Positions 26,555 to 35,366 of a stretch of 64,000 nt of DNA are shown here, piece after piece. Made by a program: the position numbers and the translations under genes. The notes under the pieces were generated by a model. It searched no databases. It saw only the letters and a program-made list of their open reading frames with translations, and was not told the origin of the DNA. Origin of the DNA: an uncultured Peptostreptococcaceae bacterium. Its GTDB lineage: Bacteria; Bacillota; Clostridia; Peptostreptococcales; Peptostreptococcaceae. The stretch lies in contig CALWPP010000004.1 in assembly GCA_944383455.1 (NCBI GenBank), positions 1-64,000 of the forward strand, written 5' to 3'. Position 1 is the first letter of the stretch; each line of letters starts with the position of its first letter.

Positions 26555-27073
26555 TTATTTGTTTTTAGGAAACTTATCTTCTGACCAAACAATATCATCA
26601 TTATTCTCTTTTTCGTTATCTTTTCCTAAATTATCACAGTTTCCAACATCTACACCATCACTTCTTTTAAGTGACTCCTCTTCATAGTTTATATCTTCAA
26701 TAGGTACTTCATTAATGGTACTATTTTTTCTTGATTTATCTAGCTTTTTCTTTGCAAATAGTTTTTTTGATAAGCTTTTTTTATTCTTTAATAAATTATT
26801 AGAGTTAGTATCTTTCTTATCTTTATGATTTTCATGAGAACTAAAGTCTTTTTCTGGATTATTTTTAGAATATTTACTTAGGTTATTTGTTCTTTTTTTC
26901 TTCTTAAATCCAAACTTTTTCTTTCTCAATACTTTTTTGTCTTCTTTCCTTTTTAATTCTTCAAAAGTTATATCATTTAACATAACATCATTATATTTTT
27001 CTTCGTACCCATTAACTTCGGGAGCTATTTTATATTCTTTTTTCATTTGATTTTTATTATATTTAGTAGCCAT
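26555..27073 (-). CDS. Lys/Asn-rich hypothetical protein, probably disordered
   Basis: Protein of 172 residues with no recognised family. It is strongly charged: basic clusters in the middle (RKKKFGFKKKKR, KKLFAKKKLDK) and an acidic tail with NDDIVWSEDKFPK. No membrane segment or cysteine pairs apart from one cysteine. Likely intrinsically disordered, perhaps nucleic-acid binding (inference). ATG at 27073 has GGGAGG upstream. Its upstream region carries a sequence repeated upstream of two other genes in this window (see findings). Confidence 0.6.
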   Translation of the reverse strand: MATKYNKNQMKKEYKIAPEVNGYEEKYNDVMLNDITFEELKRKEDKKVLRKKKFGFKKKKRTNNLSKYSKNNPEKDFSSHENHKDKKDTNSNNLLKNKKSLSKKLFAKKKLDKSRKNSTINEVPIEDINYEEESLKRSDGVDVGNCDNLGKDNEKENNDDIVWSEDKFPKNK

Positions 27074-27412
27074 TATAATTCCTCCCTATTAATAACTTAT
27101 ACCTCTAATAAATATATTAATAGGAAATCATATTTATTAACAATTTCTACTCAAACTTATCAATTATAAAAAGTATAAATTACCCGTTGTGATAGTTAAT
27201 CTATTAAAAATACTAAATATACCTTTTTAATTTTTAAAATTATGATTTACAAACATTAGTATTTTCAATATATAAATTTGACTGGTACAATACGTATATA
27301 TTATAAATATTTTTCAATTTATATGATATTTTATATATAAATCTATGTCAATAGTTAACTATATACATGCTCTATAAATAAAATTATTTCAAAAATAATT
27401 ATTAAAATAAAT
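27074..27412. other. AT-rich intergenic region with shared upstream motif (339 bp)
   Basis: No ORF with a ribosome site. It contains the 35-bp motif at 27186-27220 that recurs at 41428-41462 and 54698-54734, followed in each of the first two by a T-rich/A-rich tract. No clear terminator was seen. Confidence 0.55.
27186..27240 (-). repeat. copy A of a dispersed upstream motif
   Basis: On the gene-sense (minus) strand it reads TTTTTAATAGATTAACTATC then ACAAC. It lies about 113-147 bases upstream of the Lys-rich protein start. Closest match to copy B at 41428. Confidence 0.55.
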
Positions 27413-27991
27413 TTAAATATTACCTTTTTTTTCTATTAATATAAGCTCTGGTGGATTATTTATTTGATTTATAAATTTTGTATGTAATACATTAAAATCA
27501 TTTTGATTTAGGTTCCTAACAAAATTATAAACTTCTTCTTTTTCTTCATTACCTCCAACATGACCACTATAAATACAAATACTTACTATACCATTTTCTT
27601 TTAAAATATTTAAGCTATTATTTATAGCTTTTATAGTAGTATTTGGTTTAGTTATTATACTATGGTTACCTTTTGGTAAATACCCTAAATTAAAAATAAC
27701 ACAACTAATTTTTTCTTTAATATAATTTAATATATTTTCATGACCATCTAGTATAAGTTCAACGTTTTTTATAGACTCTTTTTCTAATTTCTCTGATGTT
27801 GATTTTAAGGCTAATTCTTGAATATCAAAACTATAAACTTTTCCACTTTCACCTACTAATTTTGATAAAAAAACTGTATCATACCCATTACCCATAGTTG
27901 CATCAACTACAATATCACCTTTATTGATTATTTTCTCTAAGTATAATTTGTTAATATCTGTAACTTTAGTTAAAAACTTTGCTCTTTTCAT
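27413..27991 (-). CDS. mnmM: SAM-dependent methyltransferase, YtqB/MnmM type
   Basis: Protein of 192 residues, Rossmann methyltransferase of the YtqB family (PF06962, once called rRNA methylase). SAM motif I is VVDATMGNGYDT (residues 28-39), motif II around FDIQELAL, and the catalytic region is FNLGYLPKGNHSI. B. subtilis YtqB has been shown to be MnmM, which methylates the wobble-position nm5s2U of tRNA to mnm5s2U. It is 8 bases after a pseudouridine synthase gene, so the two likely form an RNA-modification operon. Confidence 0.85.
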   Translation of the reverse strand: MKRAKFLTKVTDINKLYLEKIINKGDIVVDATMGNGYDTVFLSKLVGESGKVYSFDIQELALKSTSEKLEKESIKNVELILDGHENILNYIKEKISCVIFNLGYLPKGNHSIITKPNTTIKAINNSLNILKENGIVSICIYSGHVGGNEEKEEVYNFVRNLNQNDFNVLHTKFINQINNPPELILIEKKGNI

Positions 27992-27999
27992 AAATTCTC

Positions 28000-28713
28000 C
28001 TAAATACTTTTTAAGTAGTTTATCTCTTCTTTGGTTAAGTGTCTATATTCTCCTAACTCTAAATCTTTTAAAACTATATCTCCAACTGCTACTCTTTTAA
28101 GTCTCATTACTGGATGATTAATAGCTTTAAACATTTTTCTAACTTGTCTATTTTTACCCTCATAAATTTTTACCTTACAAATAGAATAATTTTTATCTAA
28201 AACAGTCTTTACCACTTTTATTTTTGCAGGTGCAGTTTTGTAATCTTCTATTAAAAGTCCTTCTCTAAATTTATTAAGACTATCTTCAGTCGGTATACCT
28301 TTAACTATTGCCATGTATGTTTTTCCAACTTCATGTTTAGGGTGAGTTAATTTATATGTTAAATCTCCGTCATTAGTTAAAATTAAAAGCCCACTAGTTT
28401 CATAATCAAGTCTTCCTACAGGGTATATTCTTTCTTTTATATCACTTACTAAATCAACAACACTTTTTCTATCAAACTGGTCTTTTACAGTAGTAATATA
28501 TCCTTCTGGTTTATTTAACATTATGTAAATTAATTTTTTATCTATATTTATAAGTTTGTCATCTATTTTTAAAGTATCATTATCTTCATCAACATCAAAT
28601 GAAAGAGAAGTTATTATTTTGTCATTTATTTTTACTCTACCACTTAAAATAATATCTTCTGCTTTTCTTCTTGAGTATGATGTATAAGATGCTATAAATT
28701 TATTTATTCTCAT
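28000..28713 (-). CDS. rluB: RluB/RsuA-family pseudouridine synthase
   Basis: Protein of 237 residues. N-terminal S4 RNA-binding domain (MRINKFIASYTSYSRRKAEDII..., residues 1-60), then the catalytic domain with GRLDYETSGLLILTNDG containing the nucleophilic aspartate. C-terminal GKNRQVRKMF is typical. Likely isomerises a uridine in 23S rRNA (RluB) though RsuA/RluE/RluF members look alike. ATG at 28713 with AAAGGTG upstream. Confidence 0.88.
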   Translation of the reverse strand: MRINKFIASYTSYSRRKAEDIILSGRVKINDKIITSLSFDVDEDNDTLKIDDKLINIDKKLIYIMLNKPEGYITTVKDQFDRKSVVDLVSDIKERIYPVGRLDYETSGLLILTNDGDLTYKLTHPKHEVGKTYMAIVKGIPTEDSLNKFREGLLIEDYKTAPAKIKVVKTVLDKNYSICKVKIYEGKNRQVRKMFKAINHPVMRLKRVAVGDIVLKDLELGEYRHLTKEEINYLKSI

Positions 28714-29031
28714 TTTTTCACCTTTTCTATGACTTTGTTTTAATTTTTTTAGTATTTATAATAAGCATAAAATACAAAACTTATATTTTATTAAGTAAAT
28801 CGTTTTGGTATTTAAATATAATTGCTTGAAAAACTAGGTCTCTCCTGTATTTATTTTAGTATATAAAATTATATATAGTCGTTTCTATATATTAAACAAA
28901 ATAACTAATACAACAGATTAAGTATATAATTATTACATAAAAAATTCAATAATAGTTAATTGTAACTCATATATTTTTAAGTTTATGTACATATTATTTT
29001 ATATAAAAGTAATTAAGAAAGAGGTTTTGAA
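28714..29031. other. AT-rich divergent intergenic region (318 bp)
   Basis: Between rluB (leftward) and the AI-2E-type permease (rightward). No ORF, hairpin terminator or RNA gene seen; AT-rich boxes could supply divergent promoters. Confidence 0.45.
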
Positions 29032-30075
29032 TTGGTTCGTGATAATTTACGAGTTTATTTATTTCTTATTTTTTCATCTATATTTATATTTAAATTACTT
29101 GATTCTCCAAGCGATATAATTTTATACATAAAAAATTTTACTAGTTTATTTAGTCCATTTTTTATAGGAATATTTTTATCATTAATTATAAATCCCATAG
29201 TAATATTTTTTGAGAAAAAATTAAAATTCAAAAAGATAATAAGTATTCTTTTATCGGTTTTTATTGTATTTTTTATGATTTGCTTAGTTATTAAATTAAT
29301 ATTTCCTGCTTTTTTAAAGACTTTAAACGCTCTTTATATCGAAATCCCTAATTTTATTAATTTAATAAGTTTAAATTTCGATAAATATATAAACTTTTTA
29401 CCTATAGTAGAAGAAAATATAAAAGAAATAATCTATAAGTACATAAACATTGTCTCTAACTTATCATCTAATAACTTAATAACATATTTTTTAAATTTTA
29501 CTTCTACTCTTTTTAATTTATTTATGGGTGTAATTTTATGTATCTATATGCTTTATGAAAAAGACAATATCAAAATAAACCTAAAAAAAGTCTTATTATC
29601 ATTATTTGAAAACGAAACTGTTGATAATATTATAGAATTTTTTAATGTTTGTCACGATATATTTTATCATTATATTATTGGTAAGTTTATAGATTCTATA
29701 ATAATTGGTATTTTAGCTTTTTTAGGATTTAAATTTCTAATAAGGATTGATAATTCTCTATTTTTAAGTTTTATAATATTTATTACTAATATTATTCCGT
29801 ATTTCGGTCCATTTGTTGGAGCTATTTTACCTATTTTAATGACTTTTATTTATAGTCCAATTAAAGCACTTTGGGTACTTATTTTTATAATTTTACTTCA
29901 GCAACTTGATGGAAACTTAATAGGCCCTAAAATTTTAGGTGAACAAGTTGGACTTAGTCCTCTTAGTATAATTTCATCAGTATTAATAGGTGGTTCTTTA
30001 TTTGGAGTAATTGGGATATTTTTATCAATACCTTTTGCAGGTATTTTAAAGTACTTAATAAAAAAATACCTATAA
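29032..30075 (+). CDS. AI-2E family (UPF0118) transporter
   Basis: Protein of 347 residues with about eight membrane helices and the family pattern: short N-terminal helices, a soluble helical stretch (about 75-140), then the C-terminal helices with the conserved TNIIPYFGPFVGAILP and LDGNLIGPKILGEQVGLSP blocks. Members include AI-2 exporters and Na+/H+ antiporters, so substrate is uncertain. The start is TTG at 29032 with AAGAGG 7 bases upstream. Monocistronic. Confidence 0.88.
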   Translation: MVRDNLRVYLFLIFSSIFIFKLLDSPSDIILYIKNFTSLFSPFFIGIFLSLIINPIVIFFEKKLKFKKIISILLSVFIVFFMICLVIKLIFPAFLKTLNALYIEIPNFINLISLNFDKYINFLPIVEENIKEIIYKYINIVSNLSSNNLITYFLNFTSTLFNLFMGVILCIYMLYEKDNIKINLKKVLLSLFENETVDNIIEFFNVCHDIFYHYIIGKFIDSIIIGILAFLGFKFLIRIDNSLFLSFIIFITNIIPYFGPFVGAILPILMTFIYSPIKALWVLIFIILLQQLDGNLIGPKILGEQVGLSPLSIISSVLIGGSLFGVIGIFLSIPFAGILKYLIKKYL

Positions 30076-30110
30076 AAGACTATTTAAGAATTAGTCTTTT
30101 ATAGGTATTT
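30064..30110. terminator. 19-bp bidirectional terminator overlapping both coding ends
   Basis: AAATACCTATAAAAGACTA and its exact complement around a 9-base loop. The stop codons of both convergent genes are inside the stem. Confidence 0.85.
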
Positions 30111-30707
30111 AGATAATTTATTCATACTAAAATCAACAATATTTACATTATTATAATTATTTTTTAAATATGTTTCTTCACTAAAATCAGGTGAAACTAC
30201 TAATATATCAGGAACATCTATAAAAGGTATTGTACTATTTTTAACTTTTGTTTGTAAATTTTCATATTTAGAAAAATCAATTTTATTTAAAACTTCTATG
30301 TCTACTAATATCTGTACTATATTATAGTCTATATCAACATACTCTATATACATATCGTATTTTTCATTGTCAATTTGAACATTTCTAAAAAACCGTCTAA
30401 TTTTATAACCCTCTCTAACCATCCTTATAAATATTTCAGATCCTATAATTACTTTTAGAAGTTCTTCTCCTTGATATTCTTTAGATCCGTCTAAATAATA
30501 TATATATGAGTTTTCTCTATATCCGAAGTAATTTATATTTACAGGCCTTTTTTTTAAAATATATTCTGTGCACATCTTCTTTAGGGTTCTTTTTAAAGGT
30601 CTTTTTAAATAACTTCTCTTAATACCAAAAAAATTTGCTAATTGTGATTCTGTTACATACCTTATCTTACTGAGTAAAATCAAAATATCTTTTTCTATTC
30701 CTACCAT
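30099..30707 (-). CDS. hypothetical protein with N-terminal winged-helix-like region
   Basis: Protein of 202 residues. The first 60 residues (EKDILILLSKIRYVTESQLANFFGI...) look like a winged helix-turn-helix and recall replication-relaxation family proteins. The rest is mixed alpha/beta with acidic and Tyr-rich strands (DNEKYDMYIEYVDIDYNIVQILVDIE), reminiscent of a nuclease-like fold but with no motif I can name. ATG at 30707 with AGGAGAG upstream. No mobile genes adjoin it. Function not assigned. Confidence 0.6.
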   Translation of the reverse strand: MVGIEKDILILLSKIRYVTESQLANFFGIKRSYLKRPLKRTLKKMCTEYILKKRPVNINYFGYRENSYIYYLDGSKEYQGEELLKVIIGSEIFIRMVREGYKIRRFFRNVQIDNEKYDMYIEYVDIDYNIVQILVDIEVLNKIDFSKYENLQTKVKNSTIPFIDVPDILVVSPDFSEETYLKNNYNNVNIVDFSMNKLSKYL

Positions 30708-30813
30708 AAAAATCTCTCCTGATGGATAATATTCGTCTGTGCTTTATGTATTATATTAATTTTAAGCACAAAAATTTACTGATTTAAAAAATAAAAGATA
30801 GCATAAGCTATCT

Positions 30814-32790
30814 TTATTGTATTTCATATATATCAGAAAGTTCTAGTTCTATTTTATTTTTACTTATAGAATAGTCTTCTCTTATTTCTTCTTTAAGACA
30901 AATATTTGGAAGAAGTACTTCAAACTCAGTACCATTTTCCCCATCACTTTCTAGGTAAATTTCTCCCTCATTTAACTTTACCATAGAATGAACTATACTA
31001 AGACCTATCCCACTTCCTTCATTCATCCTAGTTAATGATTTATCGCTTTGAACAAATCTATCAAATATTTTATCTTGAATATCAATAGGTATACCTATAC
31101 CATCATCCTTTATTCTAATCTGAACAAACTCTGAGTTTATAAATATATTTACAAATATGTTTCCATTTTTGTTTGTAAATTTTATAGAGTTTGAAAGTAA
31201 ATTAAGTATTATACGTTCAATCATATTAGGGTCACACTTTATTGTGCATTCTTCTACTTGAGTATCAAAAACTATATTTATATCTTTAGGCTTTGCATAG
31301 TTTACTACAGATAATGTTATATCTTCAACCACCCTAACAATATCTACATTTACAAACTTTGGCTTAGTAAATCCAGTATCCATTTTACTAATATCGACAA
31401 TATTATTTATAAGCCTTAACATACGATATGAGTTTACTCTTAGACTTTTTCTATGTAATTTATAAACTTCTTCAAAATTGTTATCATTCTCTAACTTTTT
31501 ATCCAAAAGTTGTAATGTAGAATAGAATATATTAAGAGGAGTTCTTAATTCATGAGAAATATTTGCAAAAAATTCACTTCTAAATTTTTCTTGTTCTTTG
31601 TATGATTTATACTCTGCAAGGTATCTACTTTCTCTAACTCTTTGAGATATATCTTTAAATGTTAACACAAAAACCTTTTCTTTTTCAAATCTTAGAATTT
31701 GTAAACTACATCCAAGTACTATTTCTTCTTTGTCTATAGGTACTGACCCACTCCAAAAATCATACTTTTCTAGTTGACTTTTTATATTCTCTAAAAATGA
31801 ATTATTAATGTATAACCTGCATTTTTCTGATAAAATATCTTCAATAGTTTTATAATCTACATCTATACTATCACACAAGTATAATTTACCAAAATCATTT
31901 ATGTATAATAAATTCTTATTCTTATCAAAAATAGCTATAGAAATTGTCTTACTTTCCTCTGCTATTTGTTTAAATATTATAAGTTTTTTTTCCAATTCTT
32001 TATTTTTGTTTATAGTAATTAATAATTCACATATAACTCCACCAATAAACGTTGTAAATCCTATTAAAGTTAAAGACATAGATACTAATTCCAAGTAAGC
32101 AGAATCATAAACAATATTATAACTTACAAATCCCCACCTAAGAGCAAAAAAGAACATACTTGAACTTAGAATAATATTTATATACTCATTTCTTTTTATT
32201 CCTCGTATAAAATACTTAATTCCAACAGAAAAATAAAGTACAACTATAAATAAATTATATAAAATAATATTAAATCCAATTAAGTTATTTTCACCAAATA
32301 TTTTAAGTAATCCACATATGCCTAAAAAGGTTGAAGTAAAAAAAATAAATATACCAAATTTTATTTTGTTTTTAATAATATAGTTATTCAATTTTTTAAA
32401 ATCAAATAGCATTATAATTAAAATACTGCTTCTTAAAAGTGAATTAGGAATTAGCATATTAGAGCCCATAGAAAAAGCATTCCCATCAAAATAAAACTTA
32501 TCTATATTTCCAAATATAATGTCAACTAAAAATACTAAAAATAGCATAAATGTAAAGTATAATTCATCTTTTTTCGTGCTAGTATAACAAGTTATACAAC
32601 TTATTGTGGCTAATGACGTTATTAATGAATAAAATAAAGTTATTTGATTTAAAGCATATTCAATTGTCATTTCGTAAGGATTTGATTCTAAAGCTGTAAG
32701 AATACTAGTAGTATAAATAACTCCCCCAATAAGTACAAAACTTGAAATTATATATATAAGTATTTTATTTTCTTTTTTTTCGCTAATCAT
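30814..32790 (-). CDS. multi-span sensor histidine kinase with PAS domain
   Basis: Protein of 658 residues. About eight membrane helices occupy residues 10-265 (a MASE-like integral sensor, family not certain), then a short coiled coil, a PAS domain (about 275-390), HisKA with FFANISHELRTPLN and phospho-acceptor His413, and a HATPase with LLSNSIKFTN, DDGIGI and GSGIGLSI. No receiver domain and no response regulator gene adjoin it, so it is an orphan kinase. It is 15 bases after the FtsZ-like gene on the same strand and has no good ribosome site of its own, so translation is probably coupled. Confidence 0.88.
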   Translation of the reverse strand: MISEKKENKILIYIISSFVLIGGVIYTTSILTALESNPYEMTIEYALNQITLFYSLITSLATISCITCYTSTKKDELYFTFMLFLVFLVDIIFGNIDKFYFDGNAFSMGSNMLIPNSLLRSSILIIMLFDFKKLNNYIIKNKIKFGIFIFFTSTFLGICGLLKIFGENNLIGFNIILYNLFIVVLYFSVGIKYFIRGIKRNEYINIILSSSMFFFALRWGFVSYNIVYDSAYLELVSMSLTLIGFTTFIGGVICELLITINKNKELEKKLIIFKQIAEESKTISIAIFDKNKNLLYINDFGKLYLCDSIDVDYKTIEDILSEKCRLYINNSFLENIKSQLEKYDFWSGSVPIDKEEIVLGCSLQILRFEKEKVFVLTFKDISQRVRESRYLAEYKSYKEQEKFRSEFFANISHELRTPLNIFYSTLQLLDKKLENDNNFEEVYKLHRKSLRVNSYRMLRLINNIVDISKMDTGFTKPKFVNVDIVRVVEDITLSVVNYAKPKDINIVFDTQVEECTIKCDPNMIERIILNLLSNSIKFTNKNGNIFVNIFINSEFVQIRIKDDGIGIPIDIQDKIFDRFVQSDKSLTRMNEGSGIGLSIVHSMVKLNEGEIYLESDGENGTEFEVLLPNICLKEEIREDYSISKNKIELELSDIYEIQ

Positions 32791-32805
32791 ATTATAAATA
32801 TTTTA

Positions 32806-33501
32806 TTAATTTCTTATTATACCTATTTTTGTTGTATTATTGTTTGATGAATTTGATACCATAAATATACTTTCACATTCTTCTGAGTCTAAAGATGAAA
32901 CCACACTATATATATTTTCTAAAGTTAAATTTATATTATTTGTTTCAAAAAATATTACTTGCTTTTTATTTGAAATATTTAGGTTATTTAAATTAGTTAC
33001 TGAGTTTATTTTTTCTACTATATCTAGTATACTAACACTATCATTTACTTCAAAATAATCATATAATATTTCATTATTTTGCGAGAAAATTTCTCTTATA
33101 TCTGTTATATCAATAGAAATAATAGCTTCTTCAGTATCATATTTTGATAGCATATTAACTATATTTAAAAATTTATCATTATATCCAAATTCTATAGTTA
33201 AACTTGTTTTTTCATTTTCATCAAAATTATCAGAAATATTAATCCCTACACTAACAACTTTTCTTTCTTTTGCCATATAGTCAACAGCACTTGCTATTTG
33301 AATACTTCTTTTGTTGCTACTATCATAAACTAAAAATAATACCTCTACCCCATCTAGTAATTCTCTTACATAATCTTTTTCAACATCTTGATTCGGAAAT
33401 ATCTTATCAAGAGAGATATTTTTATTTATTTTATTTGATATTAAATCTAATTTTAGTACCCCTTCTTTATCAATACCTATTATCTTAACTTTTTTATCCA
33501 A
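32806..33501 (-). CDS. degenerate FtsZ-like protein (predicted non-GTP-binding)
   Basis: Protein of 231 residues against about 380 for FtsZ. Three blocks line up in FtsZ order: KVKIIGIDKEGV (residues 4-15) with the first strand and loop IKVIGVGGGG; EVLFLVYDSSNKRS then AKERKVVSVGI (53-87) with the MVFVTAGMGGGTGTG signature and following strand; and IISIDITDIREIF (127-139) with the T7 loop LINLDFADVKTIM. The C-terminal half also follows FtsZ to its last strand (IGIIRN against VTVIATGF). The glycine-rich tubulin signature is lost, so GTP binding is unlikely, yet Asp131 and Asp134 of the T7 loop remain. TTG start at 33501 with GGGAGG 8 bases upstream. Homology is by eye; cell-division role is inference. 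Shares an operon with a sensor kinase. Confidence 0.62.
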   Translation of the reverse strand: MDKKVKIIGIDKEGVLKLDLISNKINKNISLDKIFPNQDVEKDYVRELLDGVEVLFLVYDSSNKRSIQIASAVDYMAKERKVVSVGINISDNFDENEKTSLTIEFGYNDKFLNIVNMLSKYDTEEAIISIDITDIREIFSQNNEILYDYFEVNDSVSILDIVEKINSVTNLNNLNISNKKQVIFFETNNINLTLENIYSVVSSLDSEECESIFMVSNSSNNNTTKIGIIRN

Positions 33502-33569
33502 TAAATTACCTCCCTACAAATTATATCATATTAATTAATTATTATAACATTTTTGACAAATAATTAAAA

Positions 33570-33600
33570 TAGTCTAGCATGATATTTGTATGCTAGACTA
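33570..33600 (-). terminator. terminator hairpin
   Basis: TAGTCTAGCAT/ATGCTAGACTA around a 9-base loop, 6 bases after the stop of the 63-residue protein gene. Confidence 0.75.
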
Positions 33601-33606
33601 AAATTT

Positions 33607-33798
33607 TTATTTTCCCTTTTCAGATTTTTCTATATTAACTTTTCTATGATTTTTGTTCATAACTTTTTTACTATATTTTGACTCATTAGTGGCTAAATTA
33701 CAATTAACCTCTGTGTTGTTTGTAAATTCACTAGATATTTCTAATTTGTTGTTTTCATAATTTTTCATTATTTTAGTACTACTTTTTTTATTAGACAT
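33607..33798 (-). CDS. small hydrophilic hypothetical protein, 63 aa
   Basis: Open frame of 63 codons, ATG at 33798 with AAGGAGA 6 bases upstream and its own downstream hairpin. The product is Lys/Asn/Ser-rich with no predicted membrane segment and one cysteine; no family recognised. The ribosome site and terminator argue that it is expressed. Confidence 0.5.
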   Translation of the reverse strand: MSNKKSSTKIMKNYENNKLEISSEFTNNTEVNCNLATNESKYSKKVMNKNHRKVNIEKSEKGK

Positions 33799-33944
33799 AA
33801 AATTCTCCTTAAGTTTGTTTTATATTATTTTTTCTCTAAAGAATTATTTAATTCACTTTGTTAAAAAAATGTTTTAAAATTTAATTTTTTGGTATAATTT
33901 TAACTAAGATAGTTAAGTTATTAATAATAAAGGGAGGAATAACT

Positions 33945-35276
33945 ATGAAAATAGTAGTTGTAGGATGTACTCATGCAGGAACTGCTGCTGTTGTTAATAT
34001 GCAAAAACTTTATCCACAAAGCGAAATAACTATATATGAAAGAAATGACAATATATCATTTTTATCTTGTGGTATAGCACTTAATGTTGGTGGAGTTGTT
34101 AAAGAAACTAAAAATCTTTTCTATAATTCACCAGAAAATTTAGCTTCTTTAGGTGTAAAAACTAACATGAAGCATGATGTTACTAATATAGACTTTGATA
34201 ACAAAAAATTAACAGTTAAAAATCTTTTAACTGGTGAAGTTAAAGAAGATACATACGATAAGTTAGTTTTAACTTTAGGTTCTTGGCCTATAGTTCCAAA
34301 ATTTGAAGGTGGAGAACTTGAAAATATAGTTTTATGTAAAAACCATGACCATGCACAAGAAATAATAGCTAAGTCAAAAGATGCTAAAAATACAGTTGTT
34401 ATAGGTGCAGGTTATATAGGTGTTGAACTTGCTGAAGCATTTGAAATGCAAGGTAAAAACGTTACTTTAATAGATGCAGAAGAAAGAATAATGGCTAAAT
34501 ATTTAGATAAAGAATTTACTGATTTAGCTGAGGATGCTTTCAAAGAAAAAGGTGTTAACTTAGTTTTAGGTGAGAAAGTTCAAAAATTTGAAGGCGAAAA
34601 CAACAAGGTAACTAAAGTTGTTACAAATAATGGAAGTTATGAAGCTGACCTAGTTGTTTTATGTATAGGATTTGCTCCTAATACTAAATTAATAGAAGGT
34701 AAACTAGATACTCTACCAAATGGAGCTATAATAATAGATGAGTATATGCAAACAAGCAAAAAAGATGTATTTGCTGCTGGAGACTGCTGTGTAGTTAGAT
34801 TTAATCCAGCTAATGAAAATAGATACATACCTCTTGCTACAAATGCAGTTAGAATGGGAACTTTAGTTGCTAAAAACTTAGTTGAGCCAACTTTAAAATA
34901 TATGGGAACTCAAGGAACTTCAGGTATAAAGATATATGATTTATGTATAGCTTCAACTGGTATGACTGAAGAAGTAGCTAAAAACACTACTGATATAAAC
35001 GTAGAATCTGTTTTAATAAAAGAAAATCACAGACCAGAATTTATGCCAACTTTTGATGAGGCTATGTTAAAGTTAGTTTATGATAAAGACACTAGAAAAG
35101 TTGTTGGTGGACAAATATTATCTAAAAACGATTTAACTCAATACATGAATACTTTATCTGTTGTTATACAAAACGAAATGACTGTTGAAGAATTAGCAAT
35201 GACAGACTTTTTCTTCCAACCTCATTTTAATAAACCATGGAGTTTATTAAATACTGTTGCTTTAGAAGCACTATAA
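33945..35276 (+). CDS. nox: water-forming NADH oxidase (Nox)
   Basis: Protein of 443 residues, flavoprotein of the peroxide/NADH oxidase family. FAD motif VVVGCTHAGTAA at the N-terminus includes the catalytic-site His10; the redox-active Cys42 is in FLSCGIAL. NADH-binding GAGYIGVELAEA is near residue 155 and the second FAD motif AAGDCC near 270. It reduces O2 to water with NADH and so protects an anaerobe from oxygen and regenerates NAD+. Strong GGGAGG site and a TATAAT box at about 33893. Codon use is somewhat optimised (many GCT, GTT, ACT), suggesting high expression. Monocistronic. Confidence 0.93.
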   Translation: MKIVVVGCTHAGTAAVVNMQKLYPQSEITIYERNDNISFLSCGIALNVGGVVKETKNLFYNSPENLASLGVKTNMKHDVTNIDFDNKKLTVKNLLTGEVKEDTYDKLVLTLGSWPIVPKFEGGELENIVLCKNHDHAQEIIAKSKDAKNTVVIGAGYIGVELAEAFEMQGKNVTLIDAEERIMAKYLDKEFTDLAEDAFKEKGVNLVLGEKVQKFEGENNKVTKVVTNNGSYEADLVVLCIGFAPNTKLIEGKLDTLPNGAIIIDEYMQTSKKDVFAAGDCCVVRFNPANENRYIPLATNAVRMGTLVAKNLVEPTLKYMGTQGTSGIKIYDLCIASTGMTEEVAKNTTDINVESVLIKENHRPEFMPTFDEAMLKLVYDKDTRKVVGGQILSKNDLTQYMNTLSVVIQNEMTVEELAMTDFFFQPHFNKPWSLLNTVALEAL

Positions 35277-35281
35277 AATAC

Positions 35282-35317
35282 AAAAAATAGACTAAAGGTA
35301 TCTTTAGTCTATTTTTT
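35282..35317 (+). terminator. terminator of nox
   Basis: 16-bp perfect stem (AAAAAATAGACTAAAG and complement) with GTAT loop, ending in a T-run, 5 bases after the stop codon. Confidence 0.88.
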
Positions 35318-35366
35318 ATGTTTAATTTAATATATAATATCTATAACAATAAATTAAGGAGGATAT

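Noticed and set aside
33850..33880. Rex-type operator upstream of nox
   Set aside because: A TTGTTAA half-site is present but there is no matching inverted half, so it is not supported.
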